Shown: positions 27,258 to 35,088, counted from the first letter of the stretch. The stretch is DNA of 59,209 bases from a bacterium UBA2219 (GCA_002327765.1 DCUH01000073.1:31379-90587), one strand, 5' to 3'. Program-made: numbers and translations. The notes: generated by a model from the sequence alone, not told the origin.

Positions 27258-27986
27258 TTGAACCTCTGGATCTTCGACTTCGACGGGACCCTTTCCGACA
27301 TCGTTTCCGACCGGGAAGCGGCCGTGCTCCATCCCGCATGCCGTGCCGTCCTCGAAGCGCTCCCGGGAAGGCCGGGGAACATCGTCGCCGTCCTCTCGAG
27401 CCGGGAGATCGACGACCTGGCGTCCCGCGTCCCGCTCCCCGACGTCATCCTCGGCGGGGCCAGCGGGCTGTCCTGGCGTTTCCCCGGCGGAATCCGCCTC
27501 CTTCCCGGCGACCCGGTGGAGAAGCGCAGGGAAAGGCACCGGAAGGCGCTCGCGCCGATCCTGAACCGGCTTTCCGCCTATCCCGGGGTGGAGGTGGAGG
27601 ACAAGGGATGGTCGGTGGCCGTCCATTACCGGGAGGTGCTTCCGGACGCCACCCCGATGCTGGAGCCGCTGCTCGCGGAGCTCGCCGAGGTCCCCGGTAC
27701 GCGGGCGTACCGGGGCACGTACGCGGTCGAGGTGCAGCTCTTCCGCGACGTGAGCAAGTCGTTCGGCGTTCGACGGCTCTGCCGTCTCCTGAAATTCGAT
27801 CCCCCGAGGGACCGGGTCGTTTACGCGGGGGACGACGAAAACGACGCCGTCGCGATGAGGTGGGTGCTGAAGAAGGGAGGCATCGCTTTTTGCGTCGGGG
27901 GGCGCGTGCGCATCCGCGGCGCGCGGCCCGTTGACGATCCGGCGGCCCTCGCCCGGGCCGTGCGCGATCTTTCGGAGGGGACATGA
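27258..27986 (+). CDS. otsB: Trehalose-6-phosphate phosphatase (HAD family, OtsB-like)
   Basis: 242 aa. HAD motif I is FDFDGTLSDIV (Asp nucleophile and acid), motif IV is YAGDDENDAVAM, with SSREIDDL as motif II region and KSFGVRRLCRLL around the catalytic Lys. It matches the trehalose-phosphatase branch rather than sucrose or mannosylglycerate phosphatases, though these are related. TTG at 27258 is the start, with AGGAGG five bases before it; there is no other good start. No OtsA (trehalose-6-phosphate synthase) is nearby. It overlaps the DUF5752 gene by 4 bp (ATGA), and TreT follows, so the phosphatase may serve TreT or an OtsA encoded elsewhere. Confidence 0.88.
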   Translation: MNLWIFDFDGTLSDIVSDREAAVLHPACRAVLEALPGRPGNIVAVLSSREIDDLASRVPLPDVILGGASGLSWRFPGGIRLLPGDPVEKRRERHRKALAPILNRLSAYPGVEVEDKGWSVAVHYREVLPDATPMLEPLLAELAEVPGTRAYRGTYAVEVQLFRDVSKSFGVRRLCRLLKFDPPRDRVVYAGDDENDAVAMRWVLKKGGIAFCVGGRVRIRGARPVDDPAALARAVRDLSEGT

Positions 27987-28639
27987 AGCCTTTCGAGGTG
28001 ATGGACTGCGCGCTCCTGACGCGGATGAGCGGCATCCCGCCCGCCATCAACCTGCGGGAGCTCCGGGACCGGCTCGCCGTCTGCGGCGAAAACGTCCTGT
28101 TCCACCACTACTGCGAGACGACGCTGCGCACGACGTTCGACAACCCCGACTACCGGAACGACTTCGCCGTCTGGGCGAAGCTGTACCTGGGCGACCGCGT
28201 CCTCGCGGAGCGGCTCGGCATCCTGGACCCGTACTCGTTCCCCTCCATGGAGGAGCTGAGGGCGGCGACGCTCGAGGTGATCGACGAGCGGCTGAGCGAG
28301 CTCGTCATGGTTCCGTGGGCGCGGCCCGGCGACGAGTTCTTCTTCATGGAGTCGACCATGGTCGTGTTCGACACGGGGGCGCGGATCACGAATCCCAACC
28401 GGCTCGGGCCCTTCATCCGAAAGATGACCAACAGCAGCGTCTATTACCATTTCCTGGAGGCCCGCCGCCGCACCCCGGACGGGAAGGACGACTTCTCGGC
28501 CTGGCTCGGGAAATGCGGGGAGCCGTACCGGCCGCACGCGGACGCGCTTTCCACCATCGATTACTACTTCAACAGCCTCGGCTACCTGCGCCGCGAGATC
28601 GCCCGCGTCCTGGCGTACGTGAAGGGGGCTTCGAAATGA
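27983..28639 (+). CDS. DUF5752 family protein
   Basis: 218 aa, soluble, alpha-helical. It resembles the family that accompanies trehalose synthase (TreT) genes: a start like FEVMDCALLTRMSGIPPAINLR, then LFHHYCETTLRTTFDNPDYRNDFAVW with two His and a Cys in a row, and SVYYHFLEARRR. The biochemical role is not known. The four-base overlaps on both sides (ATGA with the phosphatase gene and ATGA with treT) imply a fixed ratio of the three products, so it may be a partner or regulator of TreT. HHYCE and YYHFLE could form a metal site; this is inference. Confidence 0.8.
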   Translation: MKPFEVMDCALLTRMSGIPPAINLRELRDRLAVCGENVLFHHYCETTLRTTFDNPDYRNDFAVWAKLYLGDRVLAERLGILDPYSFPSMEELRAATLEVIDERLSELVMVPWARPGDEFFFMESTMVVFDTGARITNPNRLGPFIRKMTNSSVYYHFLEARRRTPDGKDDFSAWLGKCGEPYRPHADALSTIDYYFNSLGYLRREIARVLAYVKGASK

Positions 28640-29874
28640 GGAAACTCCTGTCCTCCTACGAGGGGATCGTCGGGTCCGCCGTGCTCGGGCAGCTTCGCCA
28701 GCTCGGGGAGAAGCTCGCCGGGGCCTCGATCGTCCATGTGAACTCCACCCGCGAGGGGGGAGGGGTGGCGGAGATCCTCGACTGGATGGTCCCGCTGATG
28801 AACGACGCGGGGCTTTCGGCCTCCTGGGAGGTCATCCACGGGGAACCGAGGTTTTTCGAGATCACCAAGGCCTTTCACAACGGCCTCCAGGGGCATACCG
28901 TCCCGCTGACCATGAAGGACTGGAAGATCTACGAGGACGTGAACGAGAAGAACTTCGAGCGGCTGCGCCCGGCGCTCGAGGAGGCGAACTTCGTCGTCAT
29001 CCACGACCCGCAGCCGGCTGGCCTGCTCAAGCTCTGCGACCGGCGGAAGGGGAAGTGGATCTGGCGCGCCCACATCGATATCAGCCGCCCGTTCCGCCCG
29101 GTCTGGAAGGGGCTTCGCCCCTTCGTCGAGAAGTACGACGCCAGCATCTTCTCCATGGCGGAGTTCGCCCAGCTCCTGCCGCACCCGCAGTTCCTGGTCC
29201 CGCCGAGCATCGACCCGCTGAGCGAGAAGAACCGGGAGCTCGAGCCGTCGGAGATCGAGGCGGTGCGGACGGAGTTCGGGCTGGACCCCTCCCGCCCCCT
29301 GATCGTGCAGGTCTCCCGGTTCGACCGGTTCAAGGACCCGGTGGGGGTGATCGCGGCGTACCGGCTGGTCCGGAAGGTCGCGCCCGTCCAGCTGGTGCTG
29401 GCGGGGGGCGGCGCCACGGACGACCCGGAGGGGAAGGCGGTGCTCGAGGACGTGCAGGAGGCGGCCGGGAACGACCCGGACATCCACGTGCTGCTCCTGC
29501 CTTCCGGCGCGCACAGGACCATCAACGCGCTGCAGCGGCTGGCCGACGTCATCGTCCAGAAGTCCACCCGGGAAGGGTTCGGCCTGACCGTCACCGAGGG
29601 GATGTGGAAGGGGAAGCCGGTCGTCGGCGGCGACACGGGGGGGATCCGGCTGCAGGTCGTGAACCACCACACCGGGTTCCTGGTGAACACCCCCGAGGGG
29701 GCCGCCCACCGGATTCGCTATTTCCTCCACAACCGGAACCGGATCGACGAAATGGGGTCGATCGCGCGCGAGGTGGTCCGGGAGAATTTCCTGCTGACCC
29801 GCCACCTGAGGGATTACCTGACGCTGATGCTGGTCATGGCGAAGGACCCCAGGGAGCGGCTGCTCAAGGTGTGA
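28636..29874 (+). CDS. treT: Trehalose glycosyltransferring synthase (TreT, GT4)
   Basis: 412 aa GT-B enzyme joining an NDP-glucose to free glucose to give trehalose. N-terminal domain: VHVNSTREGGGVAEILDWMVPL with the Gly-rich loop; donor domain: IVQVSRFDRFKDPVGVI, the E-x7-E type motif STREGFGLTVTEGMWKGKP and VVGGDTGGIRLQV. Length and motifs fit the archaeal/bacterial TreT group rather than a general GT4. It makes trehalose in one step, with no phosphate intermediate, which makes the neighbouring phosphatase gene a puzzle. The start overlaps the stop of the DUF5752 gene. Confidence 0.92.
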   Translation: MRKLLSSYEGIVGSAVLGQLRQLGEKLAGASIVHVNSTREGGGVAEILDWMVPLMNDAGLSASWEVIHGEPRFFEITKAFHNGLQGHTVPLTMKDWKIYEDVNEKNFERLRPALEEANFVVIHDPQPAGLLKLCDRRKGKWIWRAHIDISRPFRPVWKGLRPFVEKYDASIFSMAEFAQLLPHPQFLVPPSIDPLSEKNRELEPSEIEAVRTEFGLDPSRPLIVQVSRFDRFKDPVGVIAAYRLVRKVAPVQLVLAGGGATDDPEGKAVLEDVQEAAGNDPDIHVLLLPSGAHRTINALQRLADVIVQKSTREGFGLTVTEGMWKGKPVVGGDTGGIRLQVVNHHTGFLVNTPEGAAHRIRYFLHNRNRIDEMGSIAREVVRENFLLTRHLRDYLTLMLVMAKDPRERLLKV

Positions 29875-29906
29875 CCGTCCGAATCCACAACGGGAAGGGA
29901 GGCGAC

Positions 29907-30560
29907 ATGGGAGTGCGCCCGAGAAGGTTCACGGGGAGGCGGGTCCCGGAGCTGTTCCGCGAGGACGTCGGCCGGTACGAGTCGCTGGCCAGGGAGCTCG
30001 GCGCCACCGACGTCAGACAGATCGGCAAGGGGGACGTGATCCTCGACGAGCGGGTGATCGCGCGCTGCTATTCCCCGAGGTGCTGCTATTACGGGACGAA
30101 CCTGAATTGTCCCCCCCACGGCCCCGGGATCGAGGAGATGCGGCGGATCGTGGACCGGTACGACACCGGGCTGTTCATCAAGATGAAGGTCCCGCCGGAG
30201 GAGCAGGCGGACCCGGACTTCGACAACCCCGACAAGCACAAGATTCCCGGCGCTCGGAAGATGTTCGAGATCGTCGCGAAGATCCAGTCGGCGGCGTATT
30301 ACGACGGGTACCCGTTCGCCCTCGGCTTCGGCGGCGGCCCGTCCTGCAAGCGGGTGTTCTGCGGCAAGGTGGAATGCTCCGGGATCGCGGGCAAGGGGTG
30401 CCGCTTCCACCTGAAGTCCAACATGACCATGCACGGCGTCGGGATGGACGTCTTCTCGATGGCGGCCCGGGCCGGATGGGAGATCTACCCCATCGGCAAG
30501 GCGAGCTGCCCGCAGGATATCCCGCACGGACTGGAGCTGGGCCTCGTGCTGGTCGACTGA
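29907..30560 (+). CDS. DUF2284 metal-binding protein
   Basis: 217 aa. The cysteine pattern is that of DUF2284: CYSPRCCYYGTNLNCPPH (residues about 52-70), then CKRVFCGKVECSG and GKGCRFHLKS, and a late Cys in GKASCPQDIP. This suggests one or two iron-sulfur clusters. Members are found mostly in anaerobes and have no established reaction. GGGAAGGGAGG precedes the ATG; the frame upstream is a shadow of treT. 32 bp after treT, probably in the same transcript. Confidence 0.88.
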   Translation: MGVRPRRFTGRRVPELFREDVGRYESLARELGATDVRQIGKGDVILDERVIARCYSPRCCYYGTNLNCPPHGPGIEEMRRIVDRYDTGLFIKMKVPPEEQADPDFDNPDKHKIPGARKMFEIVAKIQSAAYYDGYPFALGFGGGPSCKRVFCGKVECSGIAGKGCRFHLKSNMTMHGVGMDVFSMAARAGWEIYPIGKASCPQDIPHGLELGLVLVD

Positions 30561-30588
30561 CTTAGGAAAAAAACAAGGAGGTCGTGCC

Positions 30589-31101
30589 ATGCAGGAGCGG
30601 AAAGGCGCGGTGACGTTCAAGGGGAACCCGATGACCCTTCTGGGTCCCGAGATCAAGGCGGGCGACAAGGCGCCGGATTTCCAGGTGGTGGACACGTCCC
30701 TCGCCCCGGTCTCGCTTTCGGATTTCCGGGGGAAGGTGAAGATCATCAGCGCGGTCCCGTCGCTCGACACGCCGGTGTGCGACGCCGAGACCCGCCGGTT
30801 CAACCAGGAGGCGGCGAAGCTGCAGGGAAACGTCGTCGTCCTCACGATCAGCCTCGACCTCCCCTTCGCCCAGAAGCGGTGGTGCGGCGCCGCCGGGGTC
30901 GACCGGGTGCGGGTCCTGTCCGACTACAAGGACCGCTCCTTCGCGACGGCCTACGGGGTCCTCATCAAGGAGCTCATGCTCCTCTCCCGGTCGATCTTCG
31001 TCGTGGACGGCGGCGACACGGTGCGCTACGTCCAGCACGTCAAGGAGGTCGCCCAGGAGCCGGACTACGCCGCGGTGATGGAGGCGGTAAAAGGCCTGTA
31101 G
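30589..31101 (+). CDS. tpx: Thiol peroxidase
   Basis: 170 aa, atypical 2-Cys peroxiredoxin reducing H2O2 and alkyl peroxides with thioredoxin. Peroxidatic Cys in SLDTPVCDAETRRFN, resolving Cys in FAQKRWCGAAGV, and Tpx-specific FKGNPMTLLG at the N-terminus and EPDYAAVMEAVKGL at the end. AAGGAGG lies seven bases before the ATG. It follows the DUF2284 gene by 28 bp. Confidence 0.95.
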   Translation: MQERKGAVTFKGNPMTLLGPEIKAGDKAPDFQVVDTSLAPVSLSDFRGKVKIISAVPSLDTPVCDAETRRFNQEAAKLQGNVVVLTISLDLPFAQKRWCGAAGVDRVRVLSDYKDRSFATAYGVLIKELMLLSRSIFVVDGGDTVRYVQHVKEVAQEPDYAAVMEAVKGL

Positions 31102-31202
31102 GCGAGGCCGCGGAAAGCCCGACGGCGGGCCGATAAAGGTATGCCGTGGCGTGATTTCCGCCCTTGCTGCGCAACGGGTTCGCGCTGCCAGAAATGTTTT
31201 CC

Positions 31203-31231
31203 TTGCCCCCGGGGGAAAGGAAAACAATAAT
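31203..31231 (+). promoter_or_regulatory. Sigma70-type promoter before a small membrane protein gene
   Basis: TTGCCC and AATAAT with a 17-base spacer, about 30 bp before the GTG at 31260, in a local AT-rich patch. Reasonable match to both hexamers. It supports the downstream GTG rather than the ATG at 31164, which would place this element inside the gene. Confidence 0.5.
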
Positions 31232-31259
31232 ACACGGTGAAAAAACTCCGGAGCGATCC

Positions 31260-31586
31260 GTGGCCGATAAACGAGATAAGTCCAGGAAGAAGGATAGCGT
31301 CCGTTTCGCCGTGATCCACCCGAAGTCCTCGACCCCCCTGTCGTTCTCCGACCGGCTGTTCGCCCAAGCGAACCTTTCCTTCGGAAGGCGGGTGGCCGCC
31401 ATCCTGTACGCGGCGGTCTCCCTCTGCGCGGGCTCCGCCCTCATCGCGCTGGGCGTGCGGGACCGGAGCTGGCCGTTCGGCGTCCCGGGCGCGCTGGCGG
31501 TCCTTTACGGGGTGATGTGGGCGCGGGCGGCGTGCGAGGGCAGGCTGCCGGGGGGGCGTCTCCGCGTGTTCCCCTGGGGGCGGTGA
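31260..31586 (+). CDS. Small hypothetical membrane protein, 108 aa
   Basis: The first 40 residues are charged and polar (ADKRDKSRKKDS), followed by two hydrophobic segments (VAAILYAAVSLCAGSALIALG and PFGVPGALAVLYGVMWA) and a short basic tail. No family recognised. I chose GTG 31260, with GGAG eight bases before it and a promoter just upstream; the frame extends back to ATG 31164. It faces hcp across a strong two-way terminator. Confidence 0.55.
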   Translation: MADKRDKSRKKDSVRFAVIHPKSSTPLSFSDRLFAQANLSFGRRVAAILYAAVSLCAGSALIALGVRDRSWPFGVPGALAVLYGVMWARAACEGRLPGGRLRVFPWGR

Positions 31587-31617
31587 AGGCCCCGGGCCGG
31601 CTTTAGGCCGAGGCGTT

Positions 31618-31653
31618 AAAAAAAAGGCGCGGGGGGTTTCCCCCGCGCCTTTT
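31618..31653. terminator. Bidirectional rho-independent terminator
   Basis: A perfect 10-bp stem (GGCGCGGGGG, 31626-31635, with CCCCCGCGCC, 31640-31649) and a GTTT loop, flanked by eight A on the left and TTTT on the right. It can stop transcription from both sides: the small membrane protein gene on the plus strand and hcp on the minus strand. Confidence 0.9.
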
Positions 31654-31682
31654 CCTTTTCCGTGCGCGCGTGCGCTGTTTTT

Positions 31683-33320
31683 TTAGCCCAACGCCGCCTT
31701 GAGGTCGCCTTCGGGGGTCCCGATGGGTCCGATGTTGTACTTCTCGACGAGGAAGTTGAGCACGTTGGGCGTGATGAACGCCGGCAGGCTCGGCCCGATC
31801 TTGATGTTCTTTATCCCCAGGTGGAGCAGCGTCAGGAGGACGGCGACCGCCTTCTGCTCGTACCAGGAAAGGATGATGGACAGCGGCAGGTCGTTGACGC
31901 CGCATTTGAACGCGCCGGCCAGCGCCAGGGCGATCTGCACCGCGGAGTAGGTGTCGTTGCACTGCCCGACATCGAGGAGCCGGGGGATGCCGCCGATGTC
32001 GCCGAGGTCGAGCGTGTTGAACCGGTATTTCCCGCACGCCAGCGTCAGGATCACCGTGTCCTTGGGCGCCTTCTCCACGAGCTCGGTGTAGTAGTTCCGG
32101 CCCGGCTTGGCGCCGTCGCAGCCGCCGACGACGAAGAAGCGCTTGATGGCCCCCTTCTGCACCGCGTCGATCACCTTGTCGGCCACGCCGAGGACCGCGT
32201 TGTGGCCGAACCCGACGAGGATCTCCTTGCCCGGCTTCTCCTCGAGGGCCGGGAGCTCTTTGGCCTTCCCGATGACCTGCGAGAAATCGTATCCCTCGAC
32301 GTGCTTGACGCCGGGCCACCGGACCAGCCCCCAGGTGAACACCCGGTCCTTGTAGCTGTCGGCCGGCCTCTGGATGCAGTTGGTGTTGAAGATGATGGCG
32401 CCGGGGAACCCGGGGAACTCCTTCTGCTGGTCCTGCCACGCGCCGCCGAAGTTGCCGGCCAGGTGGGCGTACTTCTTCAGCCCGGGGTAGCCGTGGGCGG
32501 GCAGCATCTCTCCGTGGGTGTACACGTTCACGCCGGTCCCCTCGGTCTGCTTGAGGAGCTCCTCGAGGAAGCGCAGGTCGTGCCCGGAGACCATGATCGC
32601 CTTGCCGGCCTTAGTGCCGGTCTGGACCGGCGTCGGGACCGGGGCGCCGAACCGCTCGATGTGGGCCTGGTTGAGCAGCTCCATCGTGACGTAGTTGATC
32701 CGGCCGACCTCCAGCGCGATACCGACGTACTCCCCGAGCTCCAGCTTGTCGTTGATCAGGTTCGCCAGCGCCTGGTGCGTGAAGGCGTAGATTTCCTCCG
32801 ATTCCTTGCCGAGCGCGAGGGCGTGATGCGCATAGGCGGCGTACCCCTTGATCCCGTAGAGGATGACCTGGCGCAGCGACAGGATGTCGGCGTCGACCCG
32901 GCCTTCCTTCACCCCGTGCTGCTCGCCCAGCGCGACCTGGGCGGCCCGGTCTTCCGGCAGCTCCCATAGCTTTGCGGCGGCGGGGACGAACCCGCTGAAC
33001 TCGCGGCCGTTGTTCTTCGCGAAGAGCTCCTTCGCCTTCTTCTTCAGGCGCACCGCTTCGGCGACGAGGGCCGCGATCGCGTCGGGGTCGAAATCGACGT
33101 TGGTGATGGTGGCGAACAGGGCGTCGATCACGAAGCGGTCGATCTCCTCGTCCTTGCCGCCGACCGCCCGGCTCATGTCGGCCCAGTAACCTACCCCCTT
33201 TACGGCGTGGACCAGCAGGTCCTGGAGCGCGGCGACGTCGGGCTGCTTTCCGCAGACCCCCGATACGGTGCATCCGGTCCCCTTCGCGGTCTGCTCGCAC
33301 TGGCAACAGAACATCGACAT
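31683..33320 (-). CDS. hcp: Hydroxylamine reductase (hybrid-cluster protein)
   Basis: 545 aa, class I Hcp. The N-terminal cysteines follow C-x2-C-x8-C-x5-C (residues 5, 8, 17, 23), holding the cubane cluster. Hybrid 4Fe-2O-2S cluster ligands are visible in THGEMLPAHGYP (His/Glu region), NTNCIQRP, LACGKYRFN and VGQCNDTYSAV, with WYEQKAVAVLL near the end. Hcp reduces hydroxylamine in vitro; in cells it acts as an NO reductase or S-nitrosylating enzyme. AAAAAGGAGG precedes the ATG. An FNR/HcpR-like palindrome and a -10 lie 52-94 bp upstream, so nitrosative or anaerobic induction is likely. No hcr reductase gene is nearby. Confidence 0.96.
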   Translation of the reverse strand: MSMFCCQCEQTAKGTGCTVSGVCGKQPDVAALQDLLVHAVKGVGYWADMSRAVGGKDEEIDRFVIDALFATITNVDFDPDAIAALVAEAVRLKKKAKELFAKNNGREFSGFVPAAAKLWELPEDRAAQVALGEQHGVKEGRVDADILSLRQVILYGIKGYAAYAHHALALGKESEEIYAFTHQALANLINDKLELGEYVGIALEVGRINYVTMELLNQAHIERFGAPVPTPVQTGTKAGKAIMVSGHDLRFLEELLKQTEGTGVNVYTHGEMLPAHGYPGLKKYAHLAGNFGGAWQDQQKEFPGFPGAIIFNTNCIQRPADSYKDRVFTWGLVRWPGVKHVEGYDFSQVIGKAKELPALEEKPGKEILVGFGHNAVLGVADKVIDAVQKGAIKRFFVVGGCDGAKPGRNYYTELVEKAPKDTVILTLACGKYRFNTLDLGDIGGIPRLLDVGQCNDTYSAVQIALALAGAFKCGVNDLPLSIILSWYEQKAVAVLLTLLHLGIKNIKIGPSLPAFITPNVLNFLVEKYNIGPIGTPEGDLKAALG

Positions 33321-33371
33321 GGTCTTGCCTCCTTTTTTCCGATGAGAGCTTGAATTCGCTGCTTGACCGAC

Positions 33372-33377
33372 AATGTA
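33372..33377 (-). promoter_or_regulatory. Putative -10 of the hcp promoter
   Basis: TACATT on the minus strand. Counting from it, the palindrome at 33401-33414 is centred at about -42, the position of a class II FNR/CRP-family activator. No separate -35 is needed in that arrangement. Confidence 0.5.
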
Positions 33378-33400
33378 ATCCCTGTATGGGAGCAGATGCT

Positions 33401-33414
33401 TTGACGCAGGTCAA
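33401..33414 (-). promoter_or_regulatory. FNR/HcpR-type operator upstream of hcp
   Basis: TTGAC-N4-GTCAA, a perfect 5-bp inverted repeat with the 4-base spacer typical of FNR/DNR/HcpR sites (FNR itself prefers TTGAT-N4-ATCAA). It is about 80-94 bp before the hcp start. CRP/FNR-family regulators of the HcpR and DNR groups are known to control hcp genes; which protein binds here cannot be told, as no such regulator is in the window. Confidence 0.7.
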
Positions 33415-33443
33415 GGTTTCGAACGGTCCCGGAAGGCGCAATG

Positions 33444-33474
33444 AAAAAGGCGCGGGGGAGATCCCGCGCCTTTT
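33444..33474. terminator. Rho-independent terminator after the short Hcp-like gene
   Basis: Stem GGCGCGGG (33449-33456) with CCCGCGCC (33463-33470), loop GGAGAT, five A before and TTTT after. It should end the minus-strand short gene before the hcp promoter. Its arms are nearly the same as those of the terminator behind hcp. Confidence 0.8.
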
Positions 33475-33530
33475 CCGTTGCTGCGGAGCCGCGTCGCCGG
33501 ACGGAGAACGCCCGGTGCGGAGGGACGTTA

Positions 33531-34049
33531 CTACGCGAGGCTCTTCAGGACCGCGTCGTACTCGTCCTTGTCCATCTTGTCGTTGACCAGGCTGGCCAGC
33601 GCCTGGTCGATGAGGGCGCAAACCGCTTCCGTTCCCGTGCCTTTCGTGGAGGCGGCGATCTTCTTGACGCCGTTGTAGATTTCCTCGCGCACCGCAGCGA
33701 TCTCCGGCCGGACCCTGGGATCCTTGCCCCCGAACTGCTCGCCCAGCGCGACCTGGCCCGCGCGGTCTTCCGGGATGTCGAAGATCTTCGCGGGGGCGGG
33801 AACGAACCCGCTGAACTCGCGGCCGTTCTTCTTCGCGAAGAGCTCCTTCGCCTTTTTCTTCATCTCCGCCGCCTTGACGATCAGCGCGGACGTCTCGTCG
33901 GCGCCGGTGTTGTCGGCGGAAAGGGCCTTGATCAGGAAGCCGTCGATCTCCTCGTCCTTTCCGCCCACACAGCGAGCCATGTCGGCCCAGTAGCCGACTC
34001 CTTTCACGGCGTACGTCAGAAGACTTTGCAACGCGGTCTGTTCGGACAT
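33531..34049 (-). CDS. Stand-alone Hcp helical-domain paralogue lacking the cluster cysteines
   Basis: 172 aa. It aligns along its length with residues of the N-terminal helical domain of the neighbouring Hcp: shared AVKGVGYWADM, GGKDEEID, KKKAKELFAK-NGREFSGFVPA, IPEDRAGQVALGEQ and SLVNDKMDKDEYDAVL (Hcp: NLINDKLELGEYVGIAL). The four N-terminal cluster cysteines and the whole catalytic half are absent; one Cys remains in ARCVGGKD and one in AVCALID. It has its own AAAGGAG site and its own terminator, so it is a real gene and not a broken end. Possibly a partner or regulator of Hcp made by partial duplication. Function unknown. Confidence 0.85.
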   Translation of the reverse strand: MSEQTALQSLLTYAVKGVGYWADMARCVGGKDEEIDGFLIKALSADNTGADETSALIVKAAEMKKKAKELFAKKNGREFSGFVPAPAKIFDIPEDRAGQVALGEQFGGKDPRVRPEIAAVREEIYNGVKKIAASTKGTGTEAVCALIDQALASLVNDKMDKDEYDAVLKSLA

Positions 34050-34248
34050 GTTCTTGTCTCCTTTTTCTGGTAAGGGCTTTTTTTTCAGGCCCTATTCATG
34101 GTCGATGAAGGCCGGCAGGGACCGAGGGGAAAATAGGTCGGATGGTCGGACCAGCCAGCCGTTGATCGCAAGAATCGGCTTGTGCGCCCTTCCTTCAGGT
34201 GGCATCGTGTGTTCAGCGGGGAGCATGACAGGGAAACGGAGGCCGAGC

Positions 34249-35088
34249 ATGCCGGCTGCTGATTACGCACGTTTTTCGGAAAGGATTTTATACCCCGGAA
34301 AAAAATTCCGCAACCCCCCGGAACCGGTGGCGGCATCCGGGTCCGCGGGCGCGGGCGGGTCCGCGTCCCGGCGGTCGCCCGCGAGGAAGCCGGGGATCGG
34401 GGCGGTACGGCCCCGGGAGTTTCCTTGCGCGGAATACCTAAAGGATATACTAAAAGAAACAAGGGCTTATCTTGAATCTCAACGCGAAAAAGCGCCGTCG
34501 GGACCCGGTTCCCGGCAGCGCCTTCGCATCGTCGTCGCCTCCGTCGGGGCGGGGGAAGAAGCGTCCGGAACGGGTATCATAATTCGTTACGGGGTGCACC
34601 GGGGGCCTTTCGGCCGCTTTTTCCTGGCGGCGTCGGGGAGGGACATATTCGCATTGAAGTTCCTATCCGGGCGGTCCACGGGGAAGGAGATCGCGTCGCT
34701 CCGGAAGTCGTGGCCCGGAGCGAGAATCCTCGAGGACCGGGGCGGCACGAAGGATGCGGCCGAACGGATCTTCGGGCGGACAGGGAAGCGCCGCGGCGCC
34801 CCGTTGCGCGCGGTCGTCAAGGGCACCGGTTTCCAGGTCGAGGTATGGAAGGCCGTCGCGTGCATCCCCCCGGGATTCGTCCTTTCCTACGAGGATGTCG
34901 CCGCGCGGGTCGGGGCCCCTCGCGCCGTTCGCGCGGTCGGGACCGCGGTGGGCCGCAATCCGGTGCCGTACCTCATCCCCTGCCACAGGGTCATCCGGAA
35001 GACGGGGGAGCCCGGGAACTACGGAGGCGGGACGGCCCGCAAGGAAGCAATGCTCGCCCTGGAGGCGGCGCGCCGGGGGAAAAGGTGA
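34249..35088 (+). CDS. ogt: Methylated-DNA--protein-cysteine methyltransferase
   Basis: The last 165 residues are a clear O6-alkylguanine-DNA alkyltransferase: FQVEVWKAVACIPPGFVLSYEDVAARVGAPRAVRAVG (helix-turn-helix, positions given by the run about 34831-34947) and the acceptor Cys in IPCHRVI, then NYGGG. The start is uncertain. ATG 34249 has GGAGG six bases before it and gives 279 aa, but the first 110 residues do not resemble the family, and 34437-34495 is AT-rich with unusual codons. A core-only protein could start at GTG 34594. Repairs O6-methylguanine in DNA, one reaction per protein molecule. Confidence 0.85.
   Translation: MPAADYARFSERILYPGKKFRNPPEPVAASGSAGAGGSASRRSPARKPGIGAVRPREFPCAEYLKDILKETRAYLESQREKAPSGPGSRQRLRIVVASVGAGEEASGTGIIIRYGVHRGPFGRFFLAASGRDIFALKFLSGRSTGKEIASLRKSWPGARILEDRGGTKDAAERIFGRTGKRRGAPLRAVVKGTGFQVEVWKAVACIPPGFVLSYEDVAARVGAPRAVRAVGTAVGRNPVPYLIPCHRVIRKTGEPGNYGGGTARKEAMLALEAARRGKR

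Noticed and set aside
22989..27986. A 1665-codon open frame on the plus strand across mrpA, the promoter gap and the ClC gene
   Set aside because: It is a shadow of high G+C: it runs opposite to mrpA/mrpB and out of frame with the ClC gene, and its sequence is Arg/Gly/Pro/Glu-rich. Only its last 243 codons (from TTG 27258) are a real gene, the trehalose-phosphatase.
34081..34110. A T-rich hairpin AGGGC...GCCCT before the short Hcp-like gene as a riboswitch or terminator
   Set aside because: Stem of only five or six pairs around a T run in the wrong place; more likely chance.
34472..34593. A possible family-4 uracil-DNA-glycosylase N-terminal remnant (LKETRAYLESQRE-like helix) before ogt
   Set aside because: The likeness is to a generic charged helix; no other part of such an enzyme is present.
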